Shown in pieces: positions 12,112 through 21,478 of a stretch of DNA of 36,920 bases. Positions within the stretch are counted from its first letter, which is position 1; each line of letters begins with the position of its first letter. The notes beneath the pieces are model-generated. The model was not told where the DNA came from. It worked only from the letters and a program-made list of their open reading frames with translations, and did no database searches. Position numbers and translations under genes: made by a program. The stretch is taken from the NCBI GenBank assembly GCA_012033205.1, contig JAAUSO010000061.1:1-36920 (forward strand), written 5' to 3'. Source of the DNA: Richelia sp. SL_2_1. GTDB lineage: Bacteria > Cyanobacteriota > Cyanobacteriia > Cyanobacteriales > Nostocaceae.

Positions 12112-14486
12112 GGTATAAACTAAACTTGTTTTATCAAGCAAAATTGCAGTTTTTATCAGTAAAAGCACAGAGTAACGCATTTTTATTTATTACTTTGTTA
12201 CCTTTTCATTTATTCGTTTTTACTTTGCCAATTGCACTGGCAGCTTTGCACAATATAGCCCCTGTACAAGCTCAGTCATCGGGAGCCACTCAACGGGGTT
12301 ATAATCTGTTGAAAAAAGGATGGGTTGATGATGCGATTAGTGCTTTTCAACAAGCTCTAAAAAGCAATCCCCAATCTTTGCAAGCCAAACTCGGTTTAGC
12401 TATTGCTTACAACCGTGCTGGACGCATTGAGGCAGCTTTTCAAGCTTATCAACAAGTATTGATTCAAGATCCTAATAATCAAGGGGCTTTGAAAATTGTG
12501 GGGATGATGGGTACTTATCGTCCCGAATGGAACAAACCCGGTATTAAAGCTCTTAACACCTTACTTGAATTGAACCCCTCGGACTTGCAAGCTCGTTACT
12601 ACAGAGCTTTGTTATATTCCTATCAAGGACAGTTTAGGGAATCGATCGCCGATTTTGAAATTGTCTTAGCCAACAATCCTACTGAGGAAGCAATCATCGG
12701 TGCTGCTCAAACTTATAGTTACAGTGGGGATTACCAAAAAGCCAAGGAATTATTCAACCGCTATCAAACCACTGGAAAGCCAATCACCGATTATGCTGCG
12801 GTTGCTTACGCTCTCACCTTGCGTAAAACTGGCAATCCTCAAGCAGCTATAGACATTTTACAAAAACAACTACAGCGTTCTCAAACCCTCGATCAGTTAG
12901 CCATACTTACCCGTGGGGAATTGTCTCAAGCATATATTGCTAATAAACAAGAAGCCCAAGCTTTAGCGGTATTAGATCCTTTACAAGATAGAGAAGACGC
13001 GATTTTACCTTTAGCGCGATCGCTAAATGAAATCCGTAAATACACAAACAATGCTACCCTGACCGAGAGAATCACTAATTTATACCGTCAAGCTCTGGCA
13101 AACAACCCCAATCCTTCCCCTACCTTGCTACGGGAAATTGCTGATGTATTTAGTGGTTTACCTCAAGGAGAAGAAACAGCATTACAACTTTACAAACGTT
13201 TGGCTGCTACATTACCCAACGATAAAAGCCTGATGGTACGTCAGCTAGCTTTGGAATATAAATTGGCAATGATTACCAAAAGTGATGTCAAACAACGCTT
13301 AGGGGCTACATTACAAAATTTACCTACAAACTCCGTAGAATTACAAGAGTTGGCTGTAGCAGTAGCCGATTTGGATGCTCCCGATTCCCAACTTTTACCT
13401 TTGTATCAAAATCTTTTGCAAACAGGAGTCAACGTACCGTTTTTAAATTTTCGGGTAGCTCAGATGTATCTGCAACTCGATAATACCATTGAAGCTAGAC
13501 TGGCTTTAGCTAATTATACGGCAACATCCCAAGGAGCCTCAGACATGGCAACACAGTTGTTTGCAGCAGAAATTGAACGACGGGAAGGTAATTTAGAAGC
13601 CAGCGCTCAACGCTATTTTGCCATACTTACCAATAATCCCCCAGCAGACATCATTGATGGTGCTTTGCGGGGATTAGTCGGTGTTAAGGTACAACAAAAG
13701 CGTTTTGAAGAAGCTTTAGTAGTATACGAGCAAGTATTAGAACGCAACCCCCAAGATATAACCGCTCAGTTGGGACGTACTAGTGTTGCTTATCAAGCCA
13801 AACGCATTTCTAAACCAGAAGCAGAAGCTGTTTTAAATAATTGGTTGGCAACTCAAAAAGTCACTAATACTCCACCAGAATTGTATAGTTTGGTGGTACA
13901 ACTGCCTACTGACCCTAATCGAGAATCTCTGTATAATTACTTAGTAGAAGTAGATTCTAGTAATATTCAATTACAACAACACCTGCTAAAGGCGATCGCC
14001 CAACGTGACCCAAATGAAGCACGATTACGAATGAAGCAGTTGATTAGCAATACTCCTAATAATGCTAATTCCAGTCGTAGAATAGCGCTGTTAGCTCAAG
14101 CTGTTGGCGATTTAAGCATGGCTGGGAAAGCTTATGAAAATATTCTCAAAGAGCAGCCAGATGATGTTGATGCTTTAGCCGCTTTAGGGGGAATTCGTTT
14201 TGAGCAGAGGCAATTTGCATCAGCAGAACAAATTTATTCAGCAGTATTGGCACAAAAACCTGAAGATACACAGGCACGCCGCGCTCTTGCTGGGCTGAAT
14301 GCGATTTTTGATAAACCTTTAGCAGCGATGAAAGCTCTCGAACAACTGCAAATTGAACAAATTACCAATGGTGAACAAGATCCAGCAATTTCCAACCAAA
14401 TGCAGCAAATACAAGAAGACTTTCTCCAACGACGGGGTTTTCAACCACCTTGGGAAAGCTACGAACGTCGCGGTAAAAATCGTTAA
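12108..14486 (+). CDS. Periplasmic TPR-repeat protein, BcsC-like without the barrel
   Basis: The 792-residue protein has a long N-terminal signal sequence (hydrophobic about 24-48, likely cleaved near VQAQS at 53-57). The rest is a chain of tetratricopeptide repeats, seen as recurring A-x3-F/Y-x2-A/V-L-x4-P units, for example DAISAFQQALKSNP, AAFQAYQQVLIQDP, EALVVYEQVLERNP and AEQIYSAVLAQKP. In proteobacterial BcsC such repeats precede a C-terminal barrel in the same protein; here no barrel follows. A porin-like barrel is instead encoded by the overlapping upstream gene. The likely job is periplasmic scaffolding of the polysaccharide export path, binding the GH8 enzyme and synthase (inference). 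GH8, bcsB and bcsA follow on the same strand. Confidence 0.88.
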   Translation: MRYKLNLFYQAKLQFLSVKAQSNAFLFITLLPFHLFVFTLPIALAALHNIAPVQAQSSGATQRGYNLLKKGWVDDAISAFQQALKSNPQSLQAKLGLAIAYNRAGRIEAAFQAYQQVLIQDPNNQGALKIVGMMGTYRPEWNKPGIKALNTLLELNPSDLQARYYRALLYSYQGQFRESIADFEIVLANNPTEEAIIGAAQTYSYSGDYQKAKELFNRYQTTGKPITDYAAVAYALTLRKTGNPQAAIDILQKQLQRSQTLDQLAILTRGELSQAYIANKQEAQALAVLDPLQDREDAILPLARSLNEIRKYTNNATLTERITNLYRQALANNPNPSPTLLREIADVFSGLPQGEETALQLYKRLAATLPNDKSLMVRQLALEYKLAMITKSDVKQRLGATLQNLPTNSVELQELAVAVADLDAPDSQLLPLYQNLLQTGVNVPFLNFRVAQMYLQLDNTIEARLALANYTATSQGASDMATQLFAAEIERREGNLEASAQRYFAILTNNPPADIIDGALRGLVGVKVQQKRFEEALVVYEQVLERNPQDITAQLGRTSVAYQAKRISKPEAEAVLNNWLATQKVTNTPPELYSLVVQLPTDPNRESLYNYLVEVDSSNIQLQQHLLKAIAQRDPNEARLRMKQLISNTPNNANSSRRIALLAQAVGDLSMAGKAYENILKEQPDDVDALAALGGIRFEQRQFASAEQIYSAVLAQKPEDTQARRALAGLNAIFDKPLAAMKALEQLQIEQITNGEQDPAISNQMQQIQEDFLQRRGFQPPWESYERRGKNR

Positions 14487-14662
14487 AAAATTATCTTCAG
14501 GCAAATTTTTGATGCAGAAGAAATTTTTGGTAATTATACGTACTATTAAGGGAATAGTAATACCATTCAACTATATTTAGTTTGTTCGCTCTCACACCCA
14601 ATTCTCCTTGCAATAATTTTCCTGTGAATAAATCGTCAAAATTAATGCAAAAGGTTCTGAAA

Positions 14663-15931
14663 ATGAAGTACATTCCCAAAATAATCACTATATTCAGCTT
14701 GATTGTTTTAAATGCTTGTAAAGGGGGATATTCAATCACCAACATCGAAAAACCGCCCGGTAATTCTTGGCAATCACCACCTACATCATCAGCCATCGAC
14801 GACAATCGCCTTCAATTTTTGGCAGCCCTGCCTCCATCAACTCCTAATCGAGAGTTATTAGTAGAAAGTTGGGAAAGCTATCGTCGGCGATTTATCCAGA
14901 GAGATGGACGAGTCATTGATTATGAAGCTAGCGATCGTTCCACTAGTGAGGGGCAAGCTTATGGGATGTTACGAGCGGTAATGATTGATGATCCTGCAAC
15001 CTTTGCTTTGACGTTAAACTGGGGAGAAAACAATTTAAAAAGGTTGGAAAACGGCAAACCTCTAGATAGTTTATGGGCTTGGAAATGGGGTCGTAAAGCT
15101 GATGGTAGCTGGGGTTCTGTTGATGATAACTTTGCTAGTGATGGGGATATAGATGCGATTACCGCTTTAATATTGGCATCCAGACGGTGGAATCGTCCAG
15201 AATACCTCAAACTTGCCAAAACTAAACTGCAAGATTTGTGGAAATTTTCCACTGTAGTCGAACCATCAGGTAAAAAACGCTATCTATTACCTGGTCCTGC
15301 GGCTGCATTTGTGAAAAATTCATCCACATTTTACCTCAACCCTTCCTACTTTGCTCCTTACGCTTTCCGCTTGTTTGCTCAAGTTGATCCAGAAAGAGAT
15401 TGGTTGAGCTTGGTAGATTCTAGTTATGAAGTGTTAGAAGATTCTCGCAAAATCAGCACTGTAAATTTACCTAGTGATTGGGTTGCTCTTGATGCAAAAA
15501 CGGGAAAATATCAACCTGTACCCGCTGATAGTAAATTAAGCAGTATATACAGCTTTGATGCCTTTCGAGTTTGGTGGCGAATCGCACTAGATGCCAGTTG
15601 GTTCAATTCATCTCAAGCACGCAGCTATCTCAAAACATCTACTGGGCATTTGATCAAATTGTGGCGGGAACAATCGAGTATTCCAGCCCAAATCGACCTG
15701 GAAGGTAAAGCTTTAGTAAATTATGAAGCGACATCTCAATATGCCATGCTGTATGCTGCAAGCAAGTTGATTGAACCAGAATTGGCTGAAGAATTGCTAA
15801 AGAAAAAATTGTTACCTCAATATCAGCAAGAAGTTTGGGACGATAATCGAGCTTATTACACTCAAAATCTAGCTTGGTTAGGATTGTTATCCCCAGAAGC
15901 AATTTCTCAAGAACTTTTGCAAAATAATTAA
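14663..15931 (+). CDS. bcsZ: Glycoside hydrolase family 8 endoglucanase (BcsZ-type), lipoprotein
   Basis: The frame is open from 14582, but ATG 14663 is preferred: AAGG lies about eight bases upstream and the product then begins with a classical lipoprotein signal (MKYIPKIITIFSLIVLNAC), giving C19 as the lipidated residue. GH8 hallmarks follow: TSEGQAYGM with the acid glutamate (E96) and ASDGDIDA (D160, D162, D164), then an alpha/alpha-barrel pattern to residue 422. BcsZ/CMCax enzymes cut beta-1,4-glucan in the periplasm during cellulose synthesis and are typical members of bcs operons. Being a lipoprotein rather than a soluble periplasmic enzyme is a variation; membrane anchoring would keep it at the export site. 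Confidence 0.92.
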   Translation: MKYIPKIITIFSLIVLNACKGGYSITNIEKPPGNSWQSPPTSSAIDDNRLQFLAALPPSTPNRELLVESWESYRRRFIQRDGRVIDYEASDRSTSEGQAYGMLRAVMIDDPATFALTLNWGENNLKRLENGKPLDSLWAWKWGRKADGSWGSVDDNFASDGDIDAITALILASRRWNRPEYLKLAKTKLQDLWKFSTVVEPSGKKRYLLPGPAAAFVKNSSTFYLNPSYFAPYAFRLFAQVDPERDWLSLVDSSYEVLEDSRKISTVNLPSDWVALDAKTGKYQPVPADSKLSSIYSFDAFRVWWRIALDASWFNSSQARSYLKTSTGHLIKLWREQSSIPAQIDLEGKALVNYEATSQYAMLYAASKLIEPELAEELLKKKLLPQYQQEVWDDNRAYYTQNLAWLGLLSPEAISQELLQNN

Positions 15932-15991
15932 AAAGTTATGGCATCTTTCTCTGAAAAGCGAATAAAATAAGTCAGTCATACTTAAGTGATT

Positions 15992-16014
15992 AAAATACTT
16001 GAATCAAGTATTTT
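15992..16014. terminator. Perfect hairpin in the bcsZ-bcsB spacer
   Basis: AAAATACTTG (15992-16001), loop AAT, and CAAGTATTTT (16005-16014) form a perfect 10-bp stem in a 153-base spacer. It could be a weak terminator or attenuator adjusting bcsB and bcsA output relative to bcsZ, or an operator. The T run is only four bases, so strong termination is unlikely. Confidence 0.45.
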
Positions 16015-16084
16015 ACACATCAAAAAATCAAACATTTTAAAACTTTTTCAAAATTTATTCACTTAATAATTAAAAAATTGTGTT

Positions 16085-18409
16085 ATGAAGCATCTATCTC
16101 ATTTAAAAATTGTGAAAAAAGCATTTATTATATCTTTTTGTATGGTATCAGCTTTACCAAATGCTCAAGCTGCTACTAAATATGACTTAAAGAATTCTGA
16201 AAATATTTTGTTAGCCCAAGCAGTTATAAATGGAAACAATAGCACCGGAAAATCAACAAATTTATCGACAAAATACGACGAAGAATATATTTTAGAATTC
16301 AATCGTAGTCCGGTAGTTGGTAACAGGATGCGTTTACGAGGAGTCTATTCTGAAGGTCGTTTAGGTTTTACTCGTCCTCGTGGTTGGAATATCGGTACAG
16401 TAAAAGCCTTGATTCGCTTCCAACATTCCCCAGCACTGTATGCTAATCGGTCTAACTTAACAGTACTAGTAAATGATACTGCTGTCGGTAGTATCCCTCT
16501 GAATCGCAAACAATCTCAGGTAGGTCAAGTACTGTTAAATATTCCCCCCAAACTGCTGCAAGAATATAACGAACTTAAAATTGTCGCCCAGCAAAATAAT
16601 ACCTCCGGATGTAGCGACCCAGGAGACCCAACTTTATGGACAGAGATTCTACCAGATTCAAATTTAGCTTTTAAATTCGAGCGTAAAGCAATTCCGCTCA
16701 ACTTTAGTAACTATCCTTATCCTTTCTTTGACAATCTGAATTTAGAAACCAACCGGATAGTATATTTAAAGCCTCAAAAGGCTAGTCAATCTTGGCTAGA
16801 AGGAGCAGCACGTTTGCAAGCTTCTTTAGGAAGACAGGCAGATTTTCGTCCGATAGAGACAAACCTCATCTCGGATATTGCAGACGCATCAAGCAACGAA
16901 AGATTAGTAATCATTGGAACTCCCAGCGAACAACCAGCCTTAGCGGATTTGGATTTACCTCGTAAAATTGTCGCATCTCAAATTTTGGACTCTAATCAGA
17001 ATCCAATATCAGAAGATACGGGAGTCTTAATCTTAACTACTACTCAAAAAGGTCAAGTTCCCGTTCTCATTGCTACTGGAAATGGTGCAAAAGGAGTTGC
17101 AAAAGCCGCACAGTTTTTAGCACAACCTTCTGCACGTAAAATGGGTACTGGTCAAGTAGTATTAATTAATAAGCTTGAAGAGGCTCCCACGCCAGGAGAG
17201 AGAGAATGGTCTCGTTTTTTACCCGAATCTAATAATTTTCAACTAAGCGAGATTAAAACTGAATTTAACGGTGATGCCTTTAGAGATTCTAGCGTGCGTG
17301 GTTCTGCGGCTCCACCGATTGAAATCGATTTCCGTGCATTACCGGATGACAGATTTGTGCGTGGTAGTTCGATGAACTTGGTCTATAGCTACAGTCCACA
17401 GATGAATCCGAGAACTTCCGCTGTAGAAGTCTTATTAGATGGGGTTTTCATCGGTGGAGCGCGTCTCGATTCAGACCAGGGAGAAATACGTAAAAATCTC
17501 AAAGTAGATTTACCAGCTAAATTGGTGAAGCCTGATTCTAAACTTCAGGTATTTTTCCGGATGAATCCTAAAGAACCCTTTGATAAAGCAAATTGTATCA
17601 GTCCCCCAGACCAGCAGCTTACAGGTACGGTTCATGCTGATACCAATTTCGACTTAAAACGGGAAAATTCCGTACAGCTACCCGACTTGAAATTAATGCA
17701 ATATGGATTCCCCTTTGCTGCACCTCAAGATTTATCTAAAACAGCAATAGTCCTTTCCCAAGAGCCTAATAATACAGATATTTTGACAATGCTGGCTTTT
17801 AGCGAACGTTTAGGAAGATTGAGTAGTGCAGATTCCGTCAAACTGGATGTTTATACCTCAGACACCTTACCCGAAGAAGTGCGTAAAAACGAGCATTTAG
17901 TAGGAATTGGGATGCGAGAAAAATTTCCCTTCCCCGAAGTCTTCAAATCTTCAGGTTTCAACTTGAATCAATCATTCTTACGTGGTTCAGCTAGAGCAAG
18001 CGTCCAAGCTCCTCAAGATAAACAAGGAATGATCAAGCAAATTCTCTCTCCTTGGAATAGCTCCCGCGTTGTGTTGGCTTTGACTGCTCAGACAGAAACG
18101 GGTTTAGAGAGAGTAGGACAAGTATTAAGTAAAGATCCTTGGTTTTTCCAACTTCAGAAGGATACGGTATTAATTAGCAGCGAAGAGAAAAACCCCCTAG
18201 CTTATGATCCAGACGGTTATCAGCTAGCATTTTTTGACAATGCTCCATCTACTCGTCGCATCGAAAACACTAATTTTCTGAGTAAAATGTCACGGATGCT
18301 ACAAGAAAACTGGTTGTTAGTACCTGCGGGTATGGTTGGTTTATCTCTGATATTGTATGGCATTGCCCAGTTGTATTTAAAACGGGTTTCTACTGCTGAT
18401 AGAAAGTAA
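16085..18409 (+). CDS. bcsB: Cellulose synthase periplasmic subunit BcsB
   Basis: The 774-residue product has a signal peptide (about 1-29, ending NAQAA). It then shows the two repeated carbohydrate-binding and ferredoxin-like modules of BcsB, with the family feature SGCSDPGDPTLWTEI near residue 175 and a second jelly-roll near residue 440 (VEVLLDGVFIGGARLDS). A single C-terminal transmembrane helix (about 740-765) ends in KRVSTADRK. In BcsA-BcsB complexes this helix docks on BcsA and the periplasmic dome guides the nascent glucan outward. BcsB precedes BcsA here, the reverse of the usual proteobacterial order, with a 214-base spacer that contains nested repeats. Confidence 0.95.
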   Translation: MKHLSHLKIVKKAFIISFCMVSALPNAQAATKYDLKNSENILLAQAVINGNNSTGKSTNLSTKYDEEYILEFNRSPVVGNRMRLRGVYSEGRLGFTRPRGWNIGTVKALIRFQHSPALYANRSNLTVLVNDTAVGSIPLNRKQSQVGQVLLNIPPKLLQEYNELKIVAQQNNTSGCSDPGDPTLWTEILPDSNLAFKFERKAIPLNFSNYPYPFFDNLNLETNRIVYLKPQKASQSWLEGAARLQASLGRQADFRPIETNLISDIADASSNERLVIIGTPSEQPALADLDLPRKIVASQILDSNQNPISEDTGVLILTTTQKGQVPVLIATGNGAKGVAKAAQFLAQPSARKMGTGQVVLINKLEEAPTPGEREWSRFLPESNNFQLSEIKTEFNGDAFRDSSVRGSAAPPIEIDFRALPDDRFVRGSSMNLVYSYSPQMNPRTSAVEVLLDGVFIGGARLDSDQGEIRKNLKVDLPAKLVKPDSKLQVFFRMNPKEPFDKANCISPPDQQLTGTVHADTNFDLKRENSVQLPDLKLMQYGFPFAAPQDLSKTAIVLSQEPNNTDILTMLAFSERLGRLSSADSVKLDVYTSDTLPEEVRKNEHLVGIGMREKFPFPEVFKSSGFNLNQSFLRGSARASVQAPQDKQGMIKQILSPWNSSRVVLALTAQTETGLERVGQVLSKDPWFFQLQKDTVLISSEEKNPLAYDPDGYQLAFFDNAPSTRRIENTNFLSKMSRMLQENWLLVPAGMVGLSLILYGIAQLYLKRVSTADRK

Positions 18410-18508
18410 AAACCGCTGAGACGCAGCGGAAAGTGTGGTCTTGGGGGTTTCCCCCATGAGCAACTTTTCAAGACAGAGTACGCAGAGAAAAGAGAATAAA
18501 GAGAGATA
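18410..18508. repeat. Interspersed repeat interrupted by a second hairpin element
   Basis: The outer repeat (18410-18433 and about 18474-18508) is the same family as the one at 10836-10888. Its left part holds a perfect hairpin (CCGCTG, AGACG, CAGCGG). It is split by about 41 bases (about 18432-18472) carrying a G-rich/C-rich hairpin, TGGGGGTTTCCCCCA. The order implies that the hairpin element entered an existing repeat. Confidence 0.75.
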
Positions 18509-18623
18509 AATAATTTTAGAGCAGTATTGGGAGTAGTGTTACGTTTCATTAGTTTTGAAATGAGTTAAATATTCCTGCTCCCTACTCCCTATTTTCTATT
18601 CCCTTAAAAATCAAAAACTTACC

Positions 18624-21260
18624 ATGTCCACCTCAGTCCGTAATTCCAAAAAACGCCAACACTTTAACTTAAGCAGATGGCTAATTGACCTGACACCTAA
18701 CTTTTTTGACCGCACCTTAGAAAAAGTAGGAATCAAACAGTTTAAATGGCTAATTTTAGTGTTATTAGTATTCTCAATTCCACTGATTATTACACCATTA
18801 GAAGTTTGGCAACAAGGAGCGATAGCTGTATTTCTAGTACTATTAGGTCAGTTAGTATTAGGAGCAGAAGAACAAGAATCTTCCACAAAAGTTAGCGATT
18901 ATTACCACCTGTTTATGGTGTGGTTGAGTCTAGTAACAACAATGCGGTATTTATATTACCGTCTCAGTTATACTCTGAACTTTGATGGATGGATAAATAG
19001 TATTGCTTGTTTAACTTTGTTAGGAGCAGAATTGTATGCAATTTTCACCTTGGTATTAGCATACTTTCAAACTTTAAAAATTAAAGAACGTAAACCAATT
19101 GATATCTCTACTATTCCTCAAGAAGAATGGTTTAATGTTGATATTTACATTCCTACCTACAACGAAGATGTTGAGATTGTTCGTAAAACAGCATTAGCAG
19201 CTTTAGCTTGCGATTATGCTCCTGGGAAAAAACAGGTTTATATTCTCGATGATGGTCGTCCAGAAAAATACAAAGAAGACGATCCACGTCGAGAGACTTT
19301 CCGAGCAAGACGAGAAAAATTACAGCAAATGTGTAAAGAACTTGGCTGTATTCATATGGGACGAGATAACAATGACCATGCCAAAGCTGGTAATATCAAT
19401 ACTGCTTTTCACAAAACTGACGGTGATTTAGTCTTAATTTTAGACTGCGATCACGTACCATCCCGGCAATTTCTGTTACATACAATCGGTTTCTTTTACG
19501 ATTCCAAAGTCTCTTTTGTGCAAACACCCCACTGGTTTTATAATCCAGATCCTTTCGAGCGTAACTTACTTACCGATGGTAAAATTCCCGTAGGCAACGA
19601 ACTATTTTATAAAGTATTACAAAAAGGTAATGATTTTTGGAACGCAGCCTTTTTCTGCGGTTCGGCTGCGGTGATTCGTAAAACCCACGCTTTAGAAGTA
19701 GGAGGAATTGCAGTAGAAACCGTCACAGAAGATTGTCATACAGCATTACGCTTGCATTCCAAAGGTTATAAATCAATCTACTATGACAAAATTATGGTAG
19801 CGGGATTAGCACCAGATACCTTTTCAGCCTATGTAGGTCAACAAGTACGCTGGGCTAGGGGAATGGCTCAGATTCTCAGAATTGAAAACCCTTTATTTAA
19901 TTCCAAGTTAAATCTCAATTTTGCTCAACGTATCTGTTATTTAAGTGCTACTTCCCACTTTTTATATGGCTATCCTCGACTCGTATATGCCATCATTCCC
20001 ACATTATTCCTACTATTTGGAATTAATCCGATTCAAGGTTTGGGTTTAGAAACTTTAGCATATGCCTTACCACATATTATTCTTTCCCTTGCTACCAACC
20101 ATATTATTTACAAACACGTCCGTTTTTCCTTCTGGAACGAAATTTTTGAATTTGTGATGTCTTTCCAAGCGGGTTGGGTAACTTTGCTCGCGCTGTTCAA
20201 TCCTAAAATGGGTACATTCAACGTTACTGATAAAGGGATAAATGTTACCAAACGTACCTTCGACTGGACATCAATGCGCGGTTTGGTGATAGTAACAGTG
20301 TTAGTAATCAGTTCCTTGCTAGCGGTTCCTTATTGGTTGTTATTGCGTCCAGAAGATTCCGAAGCAGTATTAGTTAACACGTTATGGTCTGGTTTTAACT
20401 TGATTTTGCTCACAGCAGCTTTACTAGTCGGCTTTGAACAACCACAAATTCGTACCGCTCACCGTTTACAAAGACGGCTTTCGGTGGTAATTTCTAGCGA
20501 TGACCAAACCATCATGGGAGAAACCATAAACATCTCCGAAACTGGTGCTTTAATATCGTTAGAATCATGGTCTAATTTACCAGATGAAGTCCAAATTGAG
20601 GTGATGGGAGACTTTGACGCTCGTGTTTTAGTAACTGCAAGGGTAATCCGAGTTACTCCTATAAATGATACAGAAACTCATTTAGGAGTGGATTTTATTA
20701 ATCTCACCCGTACCCAAATGGATGATTTAGCCTTAGTGATGTATTCTGATGTCAAAGAGTGGTATTCTCAAAAACGAGAAAATGCCGATAAACCAATTGC
20801 TTCTCTCGGTTTCTTAGCCAGTAGTATAACTCGTTCTTTACGGGAACTCAAACCAACTACGACGAAAAAAATACGCAAACAGGTTAACACCCATGCTCAA
20901 CTTTATTGGGATGGTCATTTCTTTAGTGGAGTTACTACCGAACTTGGAATAACCGGATTACGCTTAGAATTAGATAGTAAAAAAGCGATATCCAATGATG
21001 ATAGATTACTAGGAAAACAAGATATAGAAAAAATGCGGCAGATGAAACCTCTCGTTGGTTTGCTATTGAATCTAAAAGGTGAAAATACTCCACCTACTAG
21101 ATTTGTTGCTGAAATAAATGTCGTAGAAGAAGAACAGGGAAAAGTTGCGATCGAACTGATTTTTCCTGACAAATTCCGCAACAAACAATCACCCAAAATC
21201 AAACAGCTTTTACGCAATAATTCAAGCCAAAATATTGCTCACACAGATATTGCTGCTTGA
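18624..21260 (+). CDS. bcsA: Cellulose synthase catalytic subunit BcsA with PilZ domain
   Basis: This inner-membrane processive GT2 enzyme polymerises UDP-glucose into beta-1,4-glucan and exports it. In the 878 residues one sees N-terminal TM helices (about 40-150), the GT2 domain with DDG (209-211), DCD (274-276), TED (368-370) and QQVRW (406-410), the gating-loop motif FNVTDKG (532-538), more TM helices (about 445-605), then PilZ. The cyclic-di-GMP motifs are intact: RxxxR is R614 and R618, and NxSxxG is 636-641. Activity should therefore be switched on by cyclic di-GMP. Residues about 748-865 look like a second, degenerate PilZ barrel (GHFFSGVTTELGITGLRLEL). The product could be cellulose or another beta-glucan; BcsB, GH8 and TPR neighbours favour cellulose. 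Confidence 0.95.
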   Translation: MSTSVRNSKKRQHFNLSRWLIDLTPNFFDRTLEKVGIKQFKWLILVLLVFSIPLIITPLEVWQQGAIAVFLVLLGQLVLGAEEQESSTKVSDYYHLFMVWLSLVTTMRYLYYRLSYTLNFDGWINSIACLTLLGAELYAIFTLVLAYFQTLKIKERKPIDISTIPQEEWFNVDIYIPTYNEDVEIVRKTALAALACDYAPGKKQVYILDDGRPEKYKEDDPRRETFRARREKLQQMCKELGCIHMGRDNNDHAKAGNINTAFHKTDGDLVLILDCDHVPSRQFLLHTIGFFYDSKVSFVQTPHWFYNPDPFERNLLTDGKIPVGNELFYKVLQKGNDFWNAAFFCGSAAVIRKTHALEVGGIAVETVTEDCHTALRLHSKGYKSIYYDKIMVAGLAPDTFSAYVGQQVRWARGMAQILRIENPLFNSKLNLNFAQRICYLSATSHFLYGYPRLVYAIIPTLFLLFGINPIQGLGLETLAYALPHIILSLATNHIIYKHVRFSFWNEIFEFVMSFQAGWVTLLALFNPKMGTFNVTDKGINVTKRTFDWTSMRGLVIVTVLVISSLLAVPYWLLLRPEDSEAVLVNTLWSGFNLILLTAALLVGFEQPQIRTAHRLQRRLSVVISSDDQTIMGETINISETGALISLESWSNLPDEVQIEVMGDFDARVLVTARVIRVTPINDTETHLGVDFINLTRTQMDDLALVMYSDVKEWYSQKRENADKPIASLGFLASSITRSLRELKPTTTKKIRKQVNTHAQLYWDGHFFSGVTTELGITGLRLELDSKKAISNDDRLLGKQDIEKMRQMKPLVGLLLNLKGENTPPTRFVAEINVVEEEQGKVAIELIFPDKFRNKQSPKIKQLLRNNSSQNIAHTDIAA

Positions 21261-21297
21261 ATTGGTAATTGGTAATTGGTAATTGGTAATTGGTAAT
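21261..21297. repeat. Heptamer repeat (TTGGTAA)5 after bcsA
   Basis: Five TTGGTAA units start directly after the bcsA stop. This is the same unit as after rpoC1 (1955-1983). Confidence 0.93.
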
Positions 21298-21298
21298 A

Positions 21299-21329
21299 GA
21301 AGTCGGGTTTCTGTTAGAAACCCGACTTC
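21299..21329. terminator. GAAGTCGGGTTTCT hairpin, likely bcsA terminator
   Basis: GAAGTCGGGTTTCT and AGAAACCCGACTTC form a perfect 14-bp stem with a GTT loop. It is the first copy of a palindrome family that recurs three times after the hydantoinase gene (25417-25639). Its position after the last gene of the locus suits a terminator, although a T tract is lacking. Confidence 0.65.
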
Positions 21330-21412
21330 TAATTGTGGGGGAGATAAGTTGGGCGAGTTTGACTAATTTTAGGATGATTTTTTGTAGTTACTAACCCAGG
21401 CAGTAAGGATTC

Positions 21413-21444
21413 AATCTAAAATCTAAAATCTAAAATCCAAAATA
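21413..21444. repeat. Heptamer repeat (AATCTAA type)
   Basis: Four units of AATCTAAA or AATCCAAA in the convergent spacer between bcsA and the CPBP gene. A related array lies at 27861-27893. Confidence 0.85.
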
Positions 21445-21478
21445 GATATGAGGAGATTTTAAATTATGATTTGAATTA

